DNA from: Marivirga lumbricoides
GTDB lineage: Bacteria; Bacteroidota; Bacteroidia; Cytophagales; Cyclobacteriaceae
Length of the DNA stretch: 64,000 nt
NCBI RefSeq assembly: GCF_014636295.1
Contig: NZ_BMEC01000007.1
Span: 62,001-126,000 of the forward strand
Reading direction: 5' to 3'
Under the pieces are notes generated by a model. That model worked only from the letters and a program-made list of their open reading frames with translations. It was not told the DNA's origin and searched no databases. Shown piece after piece: positions 8,962 through 18,504 of the stretch; position 1 is the first letter of the stretch, and each line of letters opens with the position of its first letter. A program made the position numbers and the translations under genes.

Positions 8962-9948
8962 TTAAATCTCAATTTGATGGTACTTCAGCCAATCTTTAGC
9001 CATACCCATAAACCTCTTTAAGTAATTCTCACTGAGGAAAACATTGGACCAATTATCGAAACGTTGAGATTGGATTCCCAGGTAGAAAATCCAGATGCTT
9101 AAGCCTGAGTAAGCAAAAAGGCTTTTTTCCTCATCAGGTATTTTTAATATGCTTTCATAGCCATTGAGAAAAGCCTCTTTCTTCCTTTCGAAATCTTTTT
9201 TATCGGGCTCTACATGAAACATTTGCATTAAGAAATAAGCTATATCGTTTAGTAACCATCCATTTCCACAGAAATCGAAATCAAAAATAGTCATCTCTGA
9301 CTCGCTATTAATGTGCATGTTGTCGTACCAAATGTCAAGATGAACCACCCCGGTTCTTATTTTTTCTGTATTGATAAGGCTAAAGATTTTTTCTATTTCT
9401 TTTCCGGCCCGTTTTATAAACTGCATTTCCTCATTCGTCTCTTTAAAAAACCTGAGCGCATGTTGATAAGGAATGGCAGTTAAAGAATGAGCATTATAAG
9501 TAATTCGGTTTACCTTCAAGTTTTCTGTTACCTGATGAATTTTTGCCATCAACTTCCCAATGTTGAAGCTGGTTTCCTCTGAAAAGAATCTTGCTTTTTC
9601 GCCTTCAGCATAAGAGAAAAGTAGAGCAAATCTATTCCCCTCAGGTGCATGAAGTTCCTGGAGGTATTGCGCTTTTGCATCTTGAATAGGGTAGGAAACA
9701 GAAATGTTATTTTCTTTTAATAATTCTAACAAACGAATTTCTTCCTGTATTTCTAATTTGCTTCGTCAGTTGTAGCTGTACACCCTGAAGACATATTTTG
9801 CTGATTGGCAGGTAATGATATAACTGTGATTGATACCTGTTCTGAATAAACGGGCATCAACATCTCCTGAAATTTCATATTTATCTTTAATAAACTGAGC
9901 AATATGGCTGGCAGAAAGTGTAGAATCAATAACAGGGAATATATTCAT
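8962..9948 (-). pseudogene. aminoglycoside-phosphotransferase-family kinase interrupted by an in-frame TGA
   Basis: The frame from ATG 9948 to 8962 (329 codons) is intact except for one TGA at codon 61 (9766-9768). The first 60 residues contain TGINHSYII and end YVFRVYSYN; after the TGA the same frame continues RSKLEIQEEIRLLELL. In APH/choline-kinase/homoserine-kinase-II relatives this place reads YxLRVYRxxWRS, so the TGA replaces a conserved Trp, one base from TGG. Downstream are the catalytic loop HLDIWYDN (H203, D205, N210 in full numbering) and the DFD metal-binding motif (223-225). Everything else looks functional, suggesting a recent nonsense mutation, a sequencing error, or readthrough (the stop is in the leaky context TGAC). 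Substrate unknown: a small hydroxyl compound, not necessarily an antibiotic. Confidence 0.8.
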
Positions 9949-9993
9949 AATTTAAGGCAGATAGTGTTAGAGATGGCCCAAAAATCTAAGCAA

Positions 9994-11259
9994 TCAATTA
10001 AAGTTTCTGTAGGTAAGTTTTCTCCAAACATACTCTAAAGGGCCATATTGGAAATGCTTCATCCACAGCCAACTAAATACTATCAGGAAAATCCATATAA
10101 ATGGAATAAAAATAAGTAGTTCTGTTCTGGAATGAACATTAAACTGATTAAAGCCATATCCATAGAATATGAAGCCACAAATAATACTTTGCAAAAGGTA
10201 ATTAGTTAAAGCCATTTTGCCCAATTTTGAAAGAGGCTTAAAGCTGAAACGCTGTAGAAATTTCTGATAAATACCATTAAAAAGCAGGATATAAGCTAAC
10301 CCCAATATTTCTTTTGGGAAGGTAAATAGAAAGCTAACCCATATATTTCTGACAGGGTTGAAATACTCAAAGGTCCAGTGATAGTAGCGGAAATAGTTTA
10401 TTATTAAAGCTATAGCAAGAATGACCAGTGTGGCTGGCCAGTAAAAACGAACTGAGTGATAATTTTGAAATATGCCCATTCTGTACAGAATAATTCCCAA
10501 TAGCATCATAATAATGGTTCGGTAAAGTATCCCAGTATAGAGCACCTCTCCCTTATGAACTTTTGTATGATTAGAATTTTCAGATATACTGGATAAATAG
10601 GAGCTTCTATGATTTACTATCTCAGACTGATCTGCGACTCCTTTTTTGGTTCTGTTTTCCCACTTTTCAATGTTTTTAGTATCCTCTTCCGACCTTAAGT
10701 TCTTCTCAACCAGTAGAGATTTTTTGTAAGCATTGTATTGACTTTTTGTTGAAACTGTGCTCTGAAATGAATTAAAAAGCAAAAATCCGACAGGAATTAT
10801 AAGCACTAAAATAAGAGACTTCACTTTGAATGACCTAAATGGTATCAGCAGAAACCCGCAAATAGCATAATGGTAAAGTACATCCCCATCCCAAACAAAA
10901 TAGGCATGAAGAACACCTATAATAAAGAGCCAGAGCAATCTTCTGGAATAAATGTCCATTGCTTTCAGCCCTAAATTTTTCTTTTCAAGTCTCTCTAAAA
11001 ATATGCAAAACCCCACACCAAAGAGGAGAGTAAACATGCTGAAGAATTTCCCTTGAGCCAGAAAATAAATCCAAAATCTTGTTGTATGATCAAGTGATGA
11101 GCTAAAACCATAGCTATAGGAACTCCAGGGGTTGGGATAAGAGAATGATTCGATGTTGATGAGTAGAATTCCCAGAATGGCTACTCCTCTCAAAAAATCT
11201 AATGAACTAATTCTTTCACTTGATTGCGTGGGTAAAATTTGACCTTTTAAGTTATTCAT
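9994..11259 (-). CDS. DUF418 (YeiB-family) membrane protein
   Basis: A 421-aa polytopic protein. The N-terminal SSLDFLRGVAILGILLINI is the hallmark of the YeiB/DUF418 family, and the C-terminal region has the typical LGKMALTNYLLQS and FQYGPLEYVWRKLTY ends. About ten hydrophobic segments are visible, with a long charged loop near residues 190-230 that is rich in Lys and Glu. The family is related to acyltransferase-3-like membrane proteins and its substrate is unknown. It overlaps the deacetylase gene upstream by 8 bases, so the two are almost surely cotranscribed and translationally coupled. Confidence 0.85.
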   Translation of the reverse strand: MNNLKGQILPTQSSERISSLDFLRGVAILGILLINIESFSYPNPWSSYSYGFSSSLDHTTRFWIYFLAQGKFFSMFTLLFGVGFCIFLERLEKKNLGLKAMDIYSRRLLWLFIIGVLHAYFVWDGDVLYHYAICGFLLIPFRSFKVKSLILVLIIPVGFLLFNSFQSTVSTKSQYNAYKKSLLVEKNLRSEEDTKNIEKWENRTKKGVADQSEIVNHRSSYLSSISENSNHTKVHKGEVLYTGILYRTIIMMLLGIILYRMGIFQNYHSVRFYWPATLVILAIALIINYFRYYHWTFEYFNPVRNIWVSFLFTFPKEILGLAYILLFNGIYQKFLQRFSFKPLSKLGKMALTNYLLQSIICGFIFYGYGFNQFNVHSRTELLIFIPFIWIFLIVFSWLWMKHFQYGPLEYVWRKLTYRNFN

Positions 11260-12175
11260 TCACTAACTTTTCATAAACCTTGTAATATTCCATGATATCT
11301 GGCTCTTGCTTCATAGCTACACTTCTTTCTTTAGGGTTTTTCATCCATCGGTAGAGCCAGGAAACGCCCCATTTTTGATAATAATTATCTTCTTGATGAT
11401 AGATAGGGTCTTTCAGTGCTTCTTCCAGACTGATGAATGAATAGTTTTTTTCCTTTAGTAATTGAATAATTCCGGGCAGGTAATCAGCATTCAATTGGTT
11501 ATCGTGGCAGAGATAAATTTGATTGATTTTTCTATTATACTGAGTTTCTGCCAGGGAGTCAAAGAAGTCAAAATACTGGATCGTTTTCACCACATAAGCA
11601 GCGGCTACTTCTTTGGCTTTGTCCATTTCACCGGATTTTAAGTAATGTTCATACAAATAGCTGAACATCCAGTCCGAGCTTTCCACAGTGTGAGGAGCAA
11701 TGGTAAAGCCCTGTTCCTTCAAGTACGTTTTGATTTTTTTATGTTGCAGAGAGTCTTTTCCTAAATCGTTAAAAGGAAATCGAAAGTATTTCGGATCTTT
11801 TTTCAGTTCAGTCCCTTCTCTGAAGGCTTCTCCTTTCTCAATATCTTTTTTGAACGACTCAAAACCCACATCAGAATAGCGTGAGTGACTAAAGGTATGA
11901 TTGGCAGCTGTAACATACTCTCTTTGCAACCACGCTGAAAGTAGCTGCTTGTTTTTGTCTATCTCCTTATTTTGCTCCAGTTTGCTATAATTGATGAATA
12001 TTGCAATGGGGACGTTCAAGGAATCAAGCTTATGCAACAGAAGAGGGTGGAGTTTGTCTTTTTGATACTGCCTAACGTTGGGAACATCATCAATGGTAAT
12101 AGCCACATTTGTTTGAGCTGAGATTGTATTTAATAAAAATGTGGCGAGGAGTAAAAAGATTACAAAAATACGCAT
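11252..12175 (-). CDS. secreted polysaccharide deacetylase (NodB-like)
   Basis: A 307-aa protein with a cleavable signal peptide (about 1-21). The NodB motif 1 appears as AITIDDVP (D29, D30; usually TFDDG), and the metal-binding H-x3-H is NHTFSH (H93, H97). FRFPFND near residue 145 fits motif 3 (RxPxG-like), and YLCHDNQ near 230 fits the C-terminal catalytic His region. CE4 enzymes remove N- or O-acetyl groups from chitin, peptidoglycan or exopolysaccharide using Zn or Co; the substrate here is unknown. The stop overlaps the DUF418 gene start by 8 bases, suggesting a two-gene envelope-modification operon. Confidence 0.85.
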   Translation of the reverse strand: MRIFVIFLLLATFLLNTISAQTNVAITIDDVPNVRQYQKDKLHPLLLHKLDSLNVPIAIFINYSKLEQNKEIDKNKQLLSAWLQREYVTAANHTFSHSRYSDVGFESFKKDIEKGEAFREGTELKKDPKYFRFPFNDLGKDSLQHKKIKTYLKEQGFTIAPHTVESSDWMFSYLYEHYLKSGEMDKAKEVAAAYVVKTIQYFDFFDSLAETQYNRKINQIYLCHDNQLNADYLPGIIQLLKEKNYSFISLEEALKDPIYHQEDNYYQKWGVSWLYRWMKNPKERSVAMKQEPDIMEYYKVYEKLVNE

Positions 12176-12257
12176 TGTTTATATCGGGTTATCAGCTACG
12201 AATGTTAAAGATGTTATTTTATTTGCTGGATTTCAAGTCTGGAGGCACTGCTTTGCC

Positions 12258-13151
12258 TTATCTGAAAGCTTCTAATAACGATGCATCTACCCAATAAATA
12301 TCCTGATTACTGGTAAAGAAGAAATATTTTCCATCTTTGGTTACAAAAGGGCAGAGTTCATGGCCTTCTGTATTAACAAGTGGCCCCATATTACTTGCTT
12401 TTGACCACTCTCCATTTGCACTCTTAAAACTAATATACAGATCCCCTCTTCCTAAACCTTTTTTCCTTGCCGCTGAAAATATTAAATAAGATTCATCAGG
12501 TGCTACAAAGACATCAGCCTCATATGCTTTAGTATTAATATAATCACTTAATTTAACTGGTTTCTGAAACTCACTCTCTTTCCACTCGGCTTTATAAATA
12601 TCGAAATCGTGATTTTTTCCTTTATCTGCCTGAGCATTTGAGGAAAAGTACATGCTGCCATCCTCTGCAAAGGAAATATAGTACTCGTTAAAAGTAGTGT
12701 TAATATGGCTGCCTGTATTGATAGGCTCAGACCATCCATCGCCTTCCCGGTTGGAATACCAAATATCATAGTCTTTTTTATTTCCAGATCCATCAATAGA
12801 CCTGTCTGAAATATAAAAAAGCTTTTGCCCATCAACTGAGAGAAATGGATCATTAAAACTATATACAGGATGTGATATAATAGCTGTTGGAGCAGTCCAT
12901 TCATCTTTTTCATAGACTGAATAATGTATTTCTGCTTTTCCCCCCTCATCAATAGCGTAGAAAAATTCCAGCCCGTCAGCTGAGAAAACAGAACCAAATT
13001 CACTTCTATTGTCTTTTGAAACAAGGTGAGGAGCAAATATTTCAGGCTTAAGGCCAGGTGGTTTTTGTGCCAGATATTGCTTTTTAGTATGCTGAGATAA
13101 TGAGATATTGATAAAGCATACATAAAAAATAATCAATATGGGAAATTTCAT
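12258..13151 (-). CDS. secreted PD40/TolB-like beta-propeller protein
   Basis: 297 residues with a signal peptide ending near SLSQ (residue 19). The body holds WD40-like PD40 repeats recognisable by the S.DG..F.F pattern: FSADGLEFFYAID, LSVDGQKLFYISDRS, FAEDGSMYFSSNA, VAPDESYLIFSA and VTKDGKYFFFTSN, about 50 residues apart. This makes a 5-6-bladed propeller fragment, as in TolB and in the N-terminal parts of Bacteroidota OmpA-PD40 proteins, but without an OmpA domain. Periplasmic or extracellular; probably a binding or scaffold protein. It lies 38 bases downstream of the DUF5916 gene on the same strand. Confidence 0.8.
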   Translation of the reverse strand: MKFPILIIFYVCFINISLSQHTKKQYLAQKPPGLKPEIFAPHLVSKDNRSEFGSVFSADGLEFFYAIDEGGKAEIHYSVYEKDEWTAPTAIISHPVYSFNDPFLSVDGQKLFYISDRSIDGSGNKKDYDIWYSNREGDGWSEPINTGSHINTTFNEYYISFAEDGSMYFSSNAQADKGKNHDFDIYKAEWKESEFQKPVKLSDYINTKAYEADVFVAPDESYLIFSAARKKGLGRGDLYISFKSANGEWSKASNMGPLVNTEGHELCPFVTKDGKYFFFTSNQDIYWVDASLLEAFR

Positions 13152-13189
13152 TCTTTTGAGTTTTCGTAATTGTACTTTTAATATTCACC

Positions 13190-15664
13190 TCACTGTTCCA
13201 TCCCTTTCATAGCCATTTTCCTATCTCTTCTTTCTTTATTTAAGGTGGAAAACGTACTGATTTGATTTCTTATTCTGTTGTAGTTAAGAAAATAACTGAT
13301 GCGCAATGATAGTGTATTAAGCTGAGGACTATTGAAAAGGTAGTTGAAGTTCTCATCAAAATGCTGGTCAGTTTTTTCAATAAAGCTATCCATTGCATTT
13401 CTATACAAAATTGTCATTTGACTACCCGGGGCAAACCACCAGGAGAATCGAAGGTCTAAATTCCATGTGTTGTAAGTTACATTGTAGATGTTCTCATGCT
13501 CAGGTCTTACAGTAAGTTCTCCATTATTTTCAAGCTCATAAAATTTGGTATAATCAGCTTCTGAAAAATAGTGCCGAAAAGCCAGGTTTAAGGATGCCTT
13601 ATTATTAAATATGTAATTTCCTCCTAAAGAATTAACAATGGTAGTTCTTGTCCGCTGTCCGAAGATAATTTCCGATTCATCAAAATCAACAAAGCCCTGC
13701 TCTTTGCCGGAAATGGTATAATTTGTTTCGAAGTTTAAATTAAGCTGGTTGGAGATTCTATAATTAGGCCTTGCTTCCAATACCACAAGCCTTCTGCCTT
13801 TTTCATAATATTGATACCAGTCAGCTACTACTTCAATAGCTAGTTTTTTACGAAAATCTGTAGAAAACCACAGCCATTGATCATAATATCCGGGCACTTT
13901 AACATGTCTTCCATTTACTCTGGGTTCATAAATATCATTTATGCCGTTAAAGGTAGTTTCAAATCCTCCTCCAAAATTGAAAAAGTTTTTAGTGGTAAAG
14001 CTTGAGTTAAAGTTGAACTCATTGGAACTGAAGAGGTCTGGTTCCAGCCTTCTTTCATGCCTTAAGTTAAAGTTAAGGTACATATTATTTAGAAAACCTT
14101 TGGGCTGTAATAAGCGGTAGCCATAATAACCAAAATATCTTACATAATTAGTTACACTTGAATAGCCCAGGTCGTTGATATTATAATCGAGTGTTCTTAA
14201 ATCAATGCCTGCTTCCACCCTGTTTTTCCCACTTATTTTAGCAAGACCGGTCTGTGCTTCTATTCCAAACTGCGTATTTTCATCAAGCACCCAGCTGCCT
14301 TCAGCACTTGCCCTATAGTTCCATGTGTTGTTTTTATTTGTGAGAGAAAGATAAGCACCTGAAGCATTTGCATCCCTGAAATCTCCTTTTCTGGTGGTAT
14401 TCGTATTCACAAACGATACAGAAGAATTATCTCCAAAACGCTGGTCCAGAACAAGTATATTGTAGTTTGTTAGCGGTTCAACCAGCTCCTTTCGTGTTTC
14501 GCTTGTTTCTATGTTTCGTATGTCTGCATAAGTATTCTCGGTTATGGCATTAAAAAAGCCAATTCCTAAGCCTTTATCAGTTCTTCCTGAAACTTTAGCT
14601 GCGTTTATTAAACTCACGGAGGAGGGGAAGTAAAGTATTTCTTCACTTTCTGAAATACTTACATTACCAACTGGTGCGCCTCCTACTCTTCTGGAGTAAA
14701 ATAGATTTCCTTTTGAAAATAATTCTGTCCCTTCCGTAAAAAATGGCCTTTGTTCATCAAACTGCACCTCAAAAGCAGATAAGTTTAGCACGTTTTCATC
14801 AAAACCTGCCTGCCCAAAATCGGGAATTAGCACCATGTCCAGTGTAAAGGCATCATTAATTCCATATTTTAGATCCATTCCTCCATTCACCTTTACATCA
14901 GTTTTCCCGTCATAATTATTAATGTAAGAGGAAATGTAGGGTTGAAATGAAAGGCGGGTAGGAGTTTTAATATTCTCTATACCGTAAACTTCTCCATCAT
15001 AAATGGAATATGAACCTTTGGTGTTATCAACATGGCTCCAGCTATATCGTGTTCTGGTTCTGTAAAATTCACGCTCCATGTTTAAGCCCCATTCCTGAAT
15101 GTCCTTTTTGGGGAAGCGGAGCTCAAAATATGGGATGAAAATTTCAGCTACCCAGTTGTCGTCATTAATTTTTACTTCGCTATACCAAACAGCATTCCAT
15201 GAATTATCCTCGTCTCCATTGGTCATTTTAGCATCGTACTGTACGCCCGCAGCAGTCACTATAAACTGCATACTTTGTTGCCTGTCGTTATAGCCATTTA
15301 GCAAAATAAAAAAGAAATCATCTGCCCCTATATTATCCCGCTGAGTAAGTTCTTTCATGATTTTATCCGGGTAAGGATCATTCATGGTAGCACCAAAATA
15401 GATGCCCAGGTCATCATAAACAATTTTTACTTCTGTGCGAAGGCTATCAGGAATGGGTCTTCCATTGGTAGGGTTTCTTTCAATAAAATCTGTGGCAATG
15501 GGGGCATCTTGCCATGCCTCATCATCCAAAATACCATCAATTTTTGGAGCAGAAGTCACCTTTTTAATGGTAATACTTTTACGAGGAATGCTATCATTTG
15601 AATGTGCAAAAGCGCCACTTGCTGCAAGCAGTATTAGCAAAGTAGTGAAAAAATATCGAAACAT
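13190..15664 (-). CDS. DUF5916 outer-membrane protein with N-terminal CBM9-like domain
   Basis: The ATG at 15664 (824 aa) is preferred over an upstream TTG at 15688, because it starts a clean signal peptide MFRYFFTTLLILLAASGAFA. After it comes a carbohydrate-binding CBM9-like domain (IDGILDDEAWQDA ... YDDLGIYFGATMND ... DDFFFILLNGYNDRQQ; about 30-220), then a long region of alternating strands with many aromatic residues, consistent with a C-terminal beta barrel (DUF5916). DUF5916 proteins are common in Bacteroidota, are predicted outer-membrane proteins, and have no settled function. In this gene run (DUF5916, PD40, deacetylase, DUF418) a role in glycan handling at the cell surface is plausible but inferred. 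Confidence 0.85.
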   Translation of the reverse strand: MFRYFFTTLLILLAASGAFAHSNDSIPRKSITIKKVTSAPKIDGILDDEAWQDAPIATDFIERNPTNGRPIPDSLRTEVKIVYDDLGIYFGATMNDPYPDKIMKELTQRDNIGADDFFFILLNGYNDRQQSMQFIVTAAGVQYDAKMTNGDEDNSWNAVWYSEVKINDDNWVAEIFIPYFELRFPKKDIQEWGLNMEREFYRTRTRYSWSHVDNTKGSYSIYDGEVYGIENIKTPTRLSFQPYISSYINNYDGKTDVKVNGGMDLKYGINDAFTLDMVLIPDFGQAGFDENVLNLSAFEVQFDEQRPFFTEGTELFSKGNLFYSRRVGGAPVGNVSISESEEILYFPSSVSLINAAKVSGRTDKGLGIGFFNAITENTYADIRNIETSETRKELVEPLTNYNILVLDQRFGDNSSVSFVNTNTTRKGDFRDANASGAYLSLTNKNNTWNYRASAEGSWVLDENTQFGIEAQTGLAKISGKNRVEAGIDLRTLDYNINDLGYSSVTNYVRYFGYYGYRLLQPKGFLNNMYLNFNLRHERRLEPDLFSSNEFNFNSSFTTKNFFNFGGGFETTFNGINDIYEPRVNGRHVKVPGYYDQWLWFSTDFRKKLAIEVVADWYQYYEKGRRLVVLEARPNYRISNQLNLNFETNYTISGKEQGFVDFDESEIIFGQRTRTTIVNSLGGNYIFNNKASLNLAFRHYFSEADYTKFYELENNGELTVRPEHENIYNVTYNTWNLDLRFSWWFAPGSQMTILYRNAMDSFIEKTDQHFDENFNYLFNSPQLNTLSLRISYFLNYNRIRNQISTFSTLNKERRDRKMAMKGMEQ

Positions 15665-15875
15665 AGTTTTGAGCCAGTCTAATATCAATAAATGAAGAAA
15701 AAGGATGTAATTAAAGTATTAACCATCCGATTATCACTTCAAAGGATGTAGGTCTGCTTGCTTAAGTTGCAAAAAAAGGAAAATTAATTTTCTTCAAATG
15801 TTATTTTTCTGTGGGAGGCTCAATTGTTGTGCCAGTAGCTTCGATCAAGGATAAATCATGCCTGAGGCATTTCAG

Positions 15876-15913
15876 AGAAACACTTCTGTTCATTCGCGAA
15901 CAAAAGTGTTTCT
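15876..15913. terminator. long hairpin downstream of the MscS gene
   Basis: Left arm 15876-15891 (AGAAACACTTCTGTTC) pairs with right arm 15898-15913 (GAACAAAAGTGTTTCT): 15 of 16 positions, six-base loop. It begins 47 bases past the MscS stop, as expected of a terminator for that gene, but has no clear U-tract on that strand. A smaller palindrome ATGCC-tga-GGCAT lies at 15858-15870. Nothing else is seen between 15665 and 15959. Confidence 0.5.
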
Positions 15914-15959
15914 ATATGGACATTTTTGTATAGAAAGAATCATGTAGATAATAATAGTC

Positions 15960-17048
15960 TTAGTTTGTTAATTCAGACTCTTCCTTCTCTTCTTTTTCTC
16001 TTTCATTTACCAAATACAAAGTTCTTGTTGGGTAGGCAATAGTAATATCCATTTTCTCAAATTCTTCAAATATTCTAAAGTTGATGGCTTGTTGAATATC
16101 CATGTATTTATTGTAATCTGCTGCGTTTACATAATATACAATTTCGAAATCCAGGCTGGAATCACCATACTGCTGAAAGTGGGACCGGTCAAAAGTTACA
16201 TCTGCTTGCTCTTCCACAAGGCTGCGAAGAAGGTCAGGAATTTGCTTAAGTTTTTCGCATGAAGTTTGGTATACTACTCCAATTTTAAAAACCACTCTTC
16301 TTCGCTCCATTCTTTTGTAGTTGCGAATTCTTGATTTAGTAAGATCACTATTAGAAAATATTAGTTGCTCTCCTGACAGACTTCTGATTCTTGTAGTTTT
16401 AACACCAATATACTCCACGGAGCCCAGCTTATCATCAATAATCAGGAAATCACCTACCTCAAAAGGCCTGTCGAAAAATATAACAAAGTAGTTAAACAGA
16501 TCACCAAGAATATTTTGGGCCGCCAGAGCAATAGCAATACCTCCAATACCTAATCCAGCTACTACTGCTGTTACATCATACCCCAAATTGTCAAAGAAGA
16601 AGAGCAAGCCAACCATCCAGATAATTGCATGAATGATAATAATGAGGCCTCCAATTTGTTTTAATTTTTCCTCCCCATTTTCCTGCCCGCCTACATAGCT
16701 TCTTAACATGCGTATGATAGAGGCAGAGAAAAACCTGATCAGGAGGTAGGTGATCACTACAGTTATCGCAACGGAAAGTATATTTTCTACTTTTTCTGTA
16801 AGCGTGAGTGAAACAATAACACCATAAACAATGAAAACATAAATAGCAGGAATGCCAAACTTCTCAATGCTATCTACTATGAAATCATCAATATTGGTGG
16901 TTGTTTTTTTTGTAAGGGCCTTTAGCCTTTTTAATAGAAACCTCTTAAACAGCTTAACCAGTACAATGCCAATTAAAATAGAACCTAATGCTATAAGATA
17001 CTCCTGAACAGTATTTTGATAATAAACTCTGTCTAAAAATTGATTCAT
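15960..17048 (-). CDS. MscS-family mechanosensitive ion channel
   Basis: A 362-aa inner-membrane channel. Several hydrophobic helices (about 17-36, 70-90, 93-115, 130-152) precede the pore helix and MscS beta domain: VVAGLGIGGIAIALAAQN with its Gly/Ala-rich packing face, then FDRPFEVGDFL and the VEYIGVKTTRIRS segment typical of MscS. The C-terminal alpha/beta domain ends around FEEFEKMDITIAYPTRTLYL, followed by a short charged tail (KEEKEESEL). It releases solutes on hypo-osmotic shock in the family; small size is nearer E. coli MscS/YnaI than MscK. Monocistronic by spacing. Confidence 0.92.
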   Translation of the reverse strand: MNQFLDRVYYQNTVQEYLIALGSILIGIVLVKLFKRFLLKRLKALTKKTTTNIDDFIVDSIEKFGIPAIYVFIVYGVIVSLTLTEKVENILSVAITVVITYLLIRFFSASIIRMLRSYVGGQENGEEKLKQIGGLIIIIHAIIWMVGLLFFFDNLGYDVTAVVAGLGIGGIAIALAAQNILGDLFNYFVIFFDRPFEVGDFLIIDDKLGSVEYIGVKTTRIRSLSGEQLIFSNSDLTKSRIRNYKRMERRRVVFKIGVVYQTSCEKLKQIPDLLRSLVEEQADVTFDRSHFQQYGDSSLDFEIVYYVNAADYNKYMDIQQAINFRIFEEFEKMDITIAYPTRTLYLVNEREKEEKEESELTN

Positions 17049-17175
17049 GTTTTAGAAGATTTGAAAAAGCGAGGATAAAAGTTACTGATAATGCTTACTG
17101 TTTTTAACGGAGCCCTTTTTTTGGATGTTGCTTGTTTTTAAGCAAAAATGAGTTTTTGTGAGCTTTTACGCTATT

Positions 17176-17665
17176 TTAATTACAAAAGCTGATGTCTCCC
17201 TTTCTTTCCATTATGGCAATTTTAACTTTTTCGATCTGATCAGTATTGGCATGTAAGCGTAGCGCCTGTATCAGATCCTGTTCACTTAAATCACCCTTCT
17301 TCATCTGATTTCAATCTATTATTTCATTTCTAAGTAGAATTCGTTCTTCTCCTTTGAAAAATTTAGCATTTCTGGCAGATTTTCTATTTAACTGAGATAT
17401 AAACTTATGGAGGAGAACAAATAGAAACCTAAACCTGGCAGCTAGAATCTCCAAAAATTATTTTTCTTTAGTAGTAGGCAGCGAAGAGGTAATCATTATG
17501 GCTAAAATAAAATCAAAGGCAGTCATTTTATCAACAAACCTTTTTTTTGCCATACCAATGAAAAAACTACGAAGTTTCGGGCAAGCGTTTGTAGTATAAG
17601 TATAGTATAATGTTAGAGGTGTTAATTCCAGAAAGCGCTATTAAAAAATGCCGGATTTCCTCCAT
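17176..17665 (-). pseudogene. decayed DUF421 (YetF-family) membrane protein gene
   Basis: Reading the minus strand from ATG 17665 gives MEEIRHFLIALSG, then after a frame change QTLARNFVVFSLV (a membrane segment), then after another MAKKRFVDKMTAFDFILAIM, which matches the family pattern GKRxFxxxTAFDxxLxIM. In this last frame a TAA (17458-17460) follows a short gap relative to the family, then LLHKFISQLNRKSARN and KGEERILLRNEIID, a TGA, then MKKGDLSEQDLIQALRLH (17304 onward) and a final VKIAIMERKGDIS, the conserved C-terminal sheet. So the full length of a small YetF protein is recognisable but broken by at least two frameshifts and two stops. It fills most of the otherwise empty 17049-17816 interval; the flanks show nothing. 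Confidence 0.72.
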
Positions 17666-17816
17666 AAAAATTAAATGAAGTACTACAGCATTGATTTCGG
17701 CTCAAAGTTCACACAGTGAATGTATAGGACTATAGAAAAAGTTATGAAAGTGAAAAAGTGGTTTCAGAAATAGCCATAATAGAGATGTAAATAGGCAAAG
17801 ATTACAGATTTTGTAT

Positions 17817-18245
17817 TTACTCTTTCACGAAATCAAGAATGTAAATTTTATCCACGCCTTTAAAACTTTTTGTACGAATTAGCAGCTTGAAATTACCTCC
17901 TGCATAGCTGTAACTGCCAATGGCATATTGTAAACCTTCATTTGAGCTACCTTGATGGATGTATTCAAAATCTACAGGTTCGTACTTTTTAAAAAAATCC
18001 TTTAAGTAAATTTCTGCATGTACGTTACTGTAATTATCAGATTCCCCATTAATGTTGAGTTCTATAGTATCGTGAAAATATTTCGCCAATTCTTTTGAGC
18101 TCCCGGCTTTTAATGCGGAACGGACATTACTAAATAAACTTTGCGCTTTAGCTTCTCCAGTAAGAAAAAATACTGAAAATATAAGTAAGCATATAAGCTT
18201 GATAAGATGCTGCTTCATTATTTTATTGAAATTCATCATTTTCAT
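17817..18245 (-). CDS. DUF4783-like secreted protein
   Basis: 142 residues. A signal peptide is obvious (KLICLLIFSVFFLTGEAKAQ); translation may begin at the first ATG (18245) or, more like a normal signal peptide, at the ATG at 18218 (MKQHLIKLIC). The mature part, FSNVRSALKAGSSKELAKYF ... INGESDNYSN.HAEIYLKDFF ... ISYA, resembles DUF4783, an NTF2-like family found throughout Bacteroidota. Periplasmic or outer-membrane-associated, function unknown. It is divergent from gpmI, separated by about 260 bases. Confidence 0.78.
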   Translation of the reverse strand: MKMMNFNKIMKQHLIKLICLLIFSVFFLTGEAKAQSLFSNVRSALKAGSSKELAKYFHDTIELNINGESDNYSNVHAEIYLKDFFKKYEPVDFEYIHQGSSNEGLQYAIGSYSYAGGNFKLLIRTKSFKGVDKIYILDFVKE

Positions 18246-18381
18246 CCATTCATGCTAAAATTGTGCCATTAATAGCATATTATCAAATTTCCAATCAAAT
18301 TAACATAAACCAAACCGACTTACAAAGCCAATGGAAATTATTATCTTTAAGTTTTAATTACTAAAGTGAATTCTGTTTTCG

Positions 18382-18389
18382 TAGTTTTG
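18382..18389 (+). promoter_or_regulatory. possible Bacteroidota -7 box upstream of gpmI
   Basis: TAGTTTTG fits TAnnTTTG, 116 bases before the gpmI ATG. No convincing -33 TTG is at the right distance, so this is weak. The leader between it and gpmI is AT-rich and has no Shine-Dalgarno sequence. Confidence 0.3.
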
Positions 18390-18504
18390 TTGTTCGCTCT
18401 GTTAAAAACAACGATTTCTCTTGAAAGTAAAATTTTTTTAGTGAAACTAAAAGTTTAAATATAAATATAAAATAAACCAGAACCCTACAACTAACATTTT
18501 AAAC

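Noticed and set aside
9766-9768. TGA read as Trp (alternative genetic code)
   Set aside because: TGA ends other intact genes here, for example at 47541-47543 and 63248-63250.
12548-13123. 191-codon open frame inside the PD40 protein gene, same strand
   Set aside because: It is a shifted-frame shadow; the PD40 frame has a signal peptide and five clear repeats, the shadow has none.
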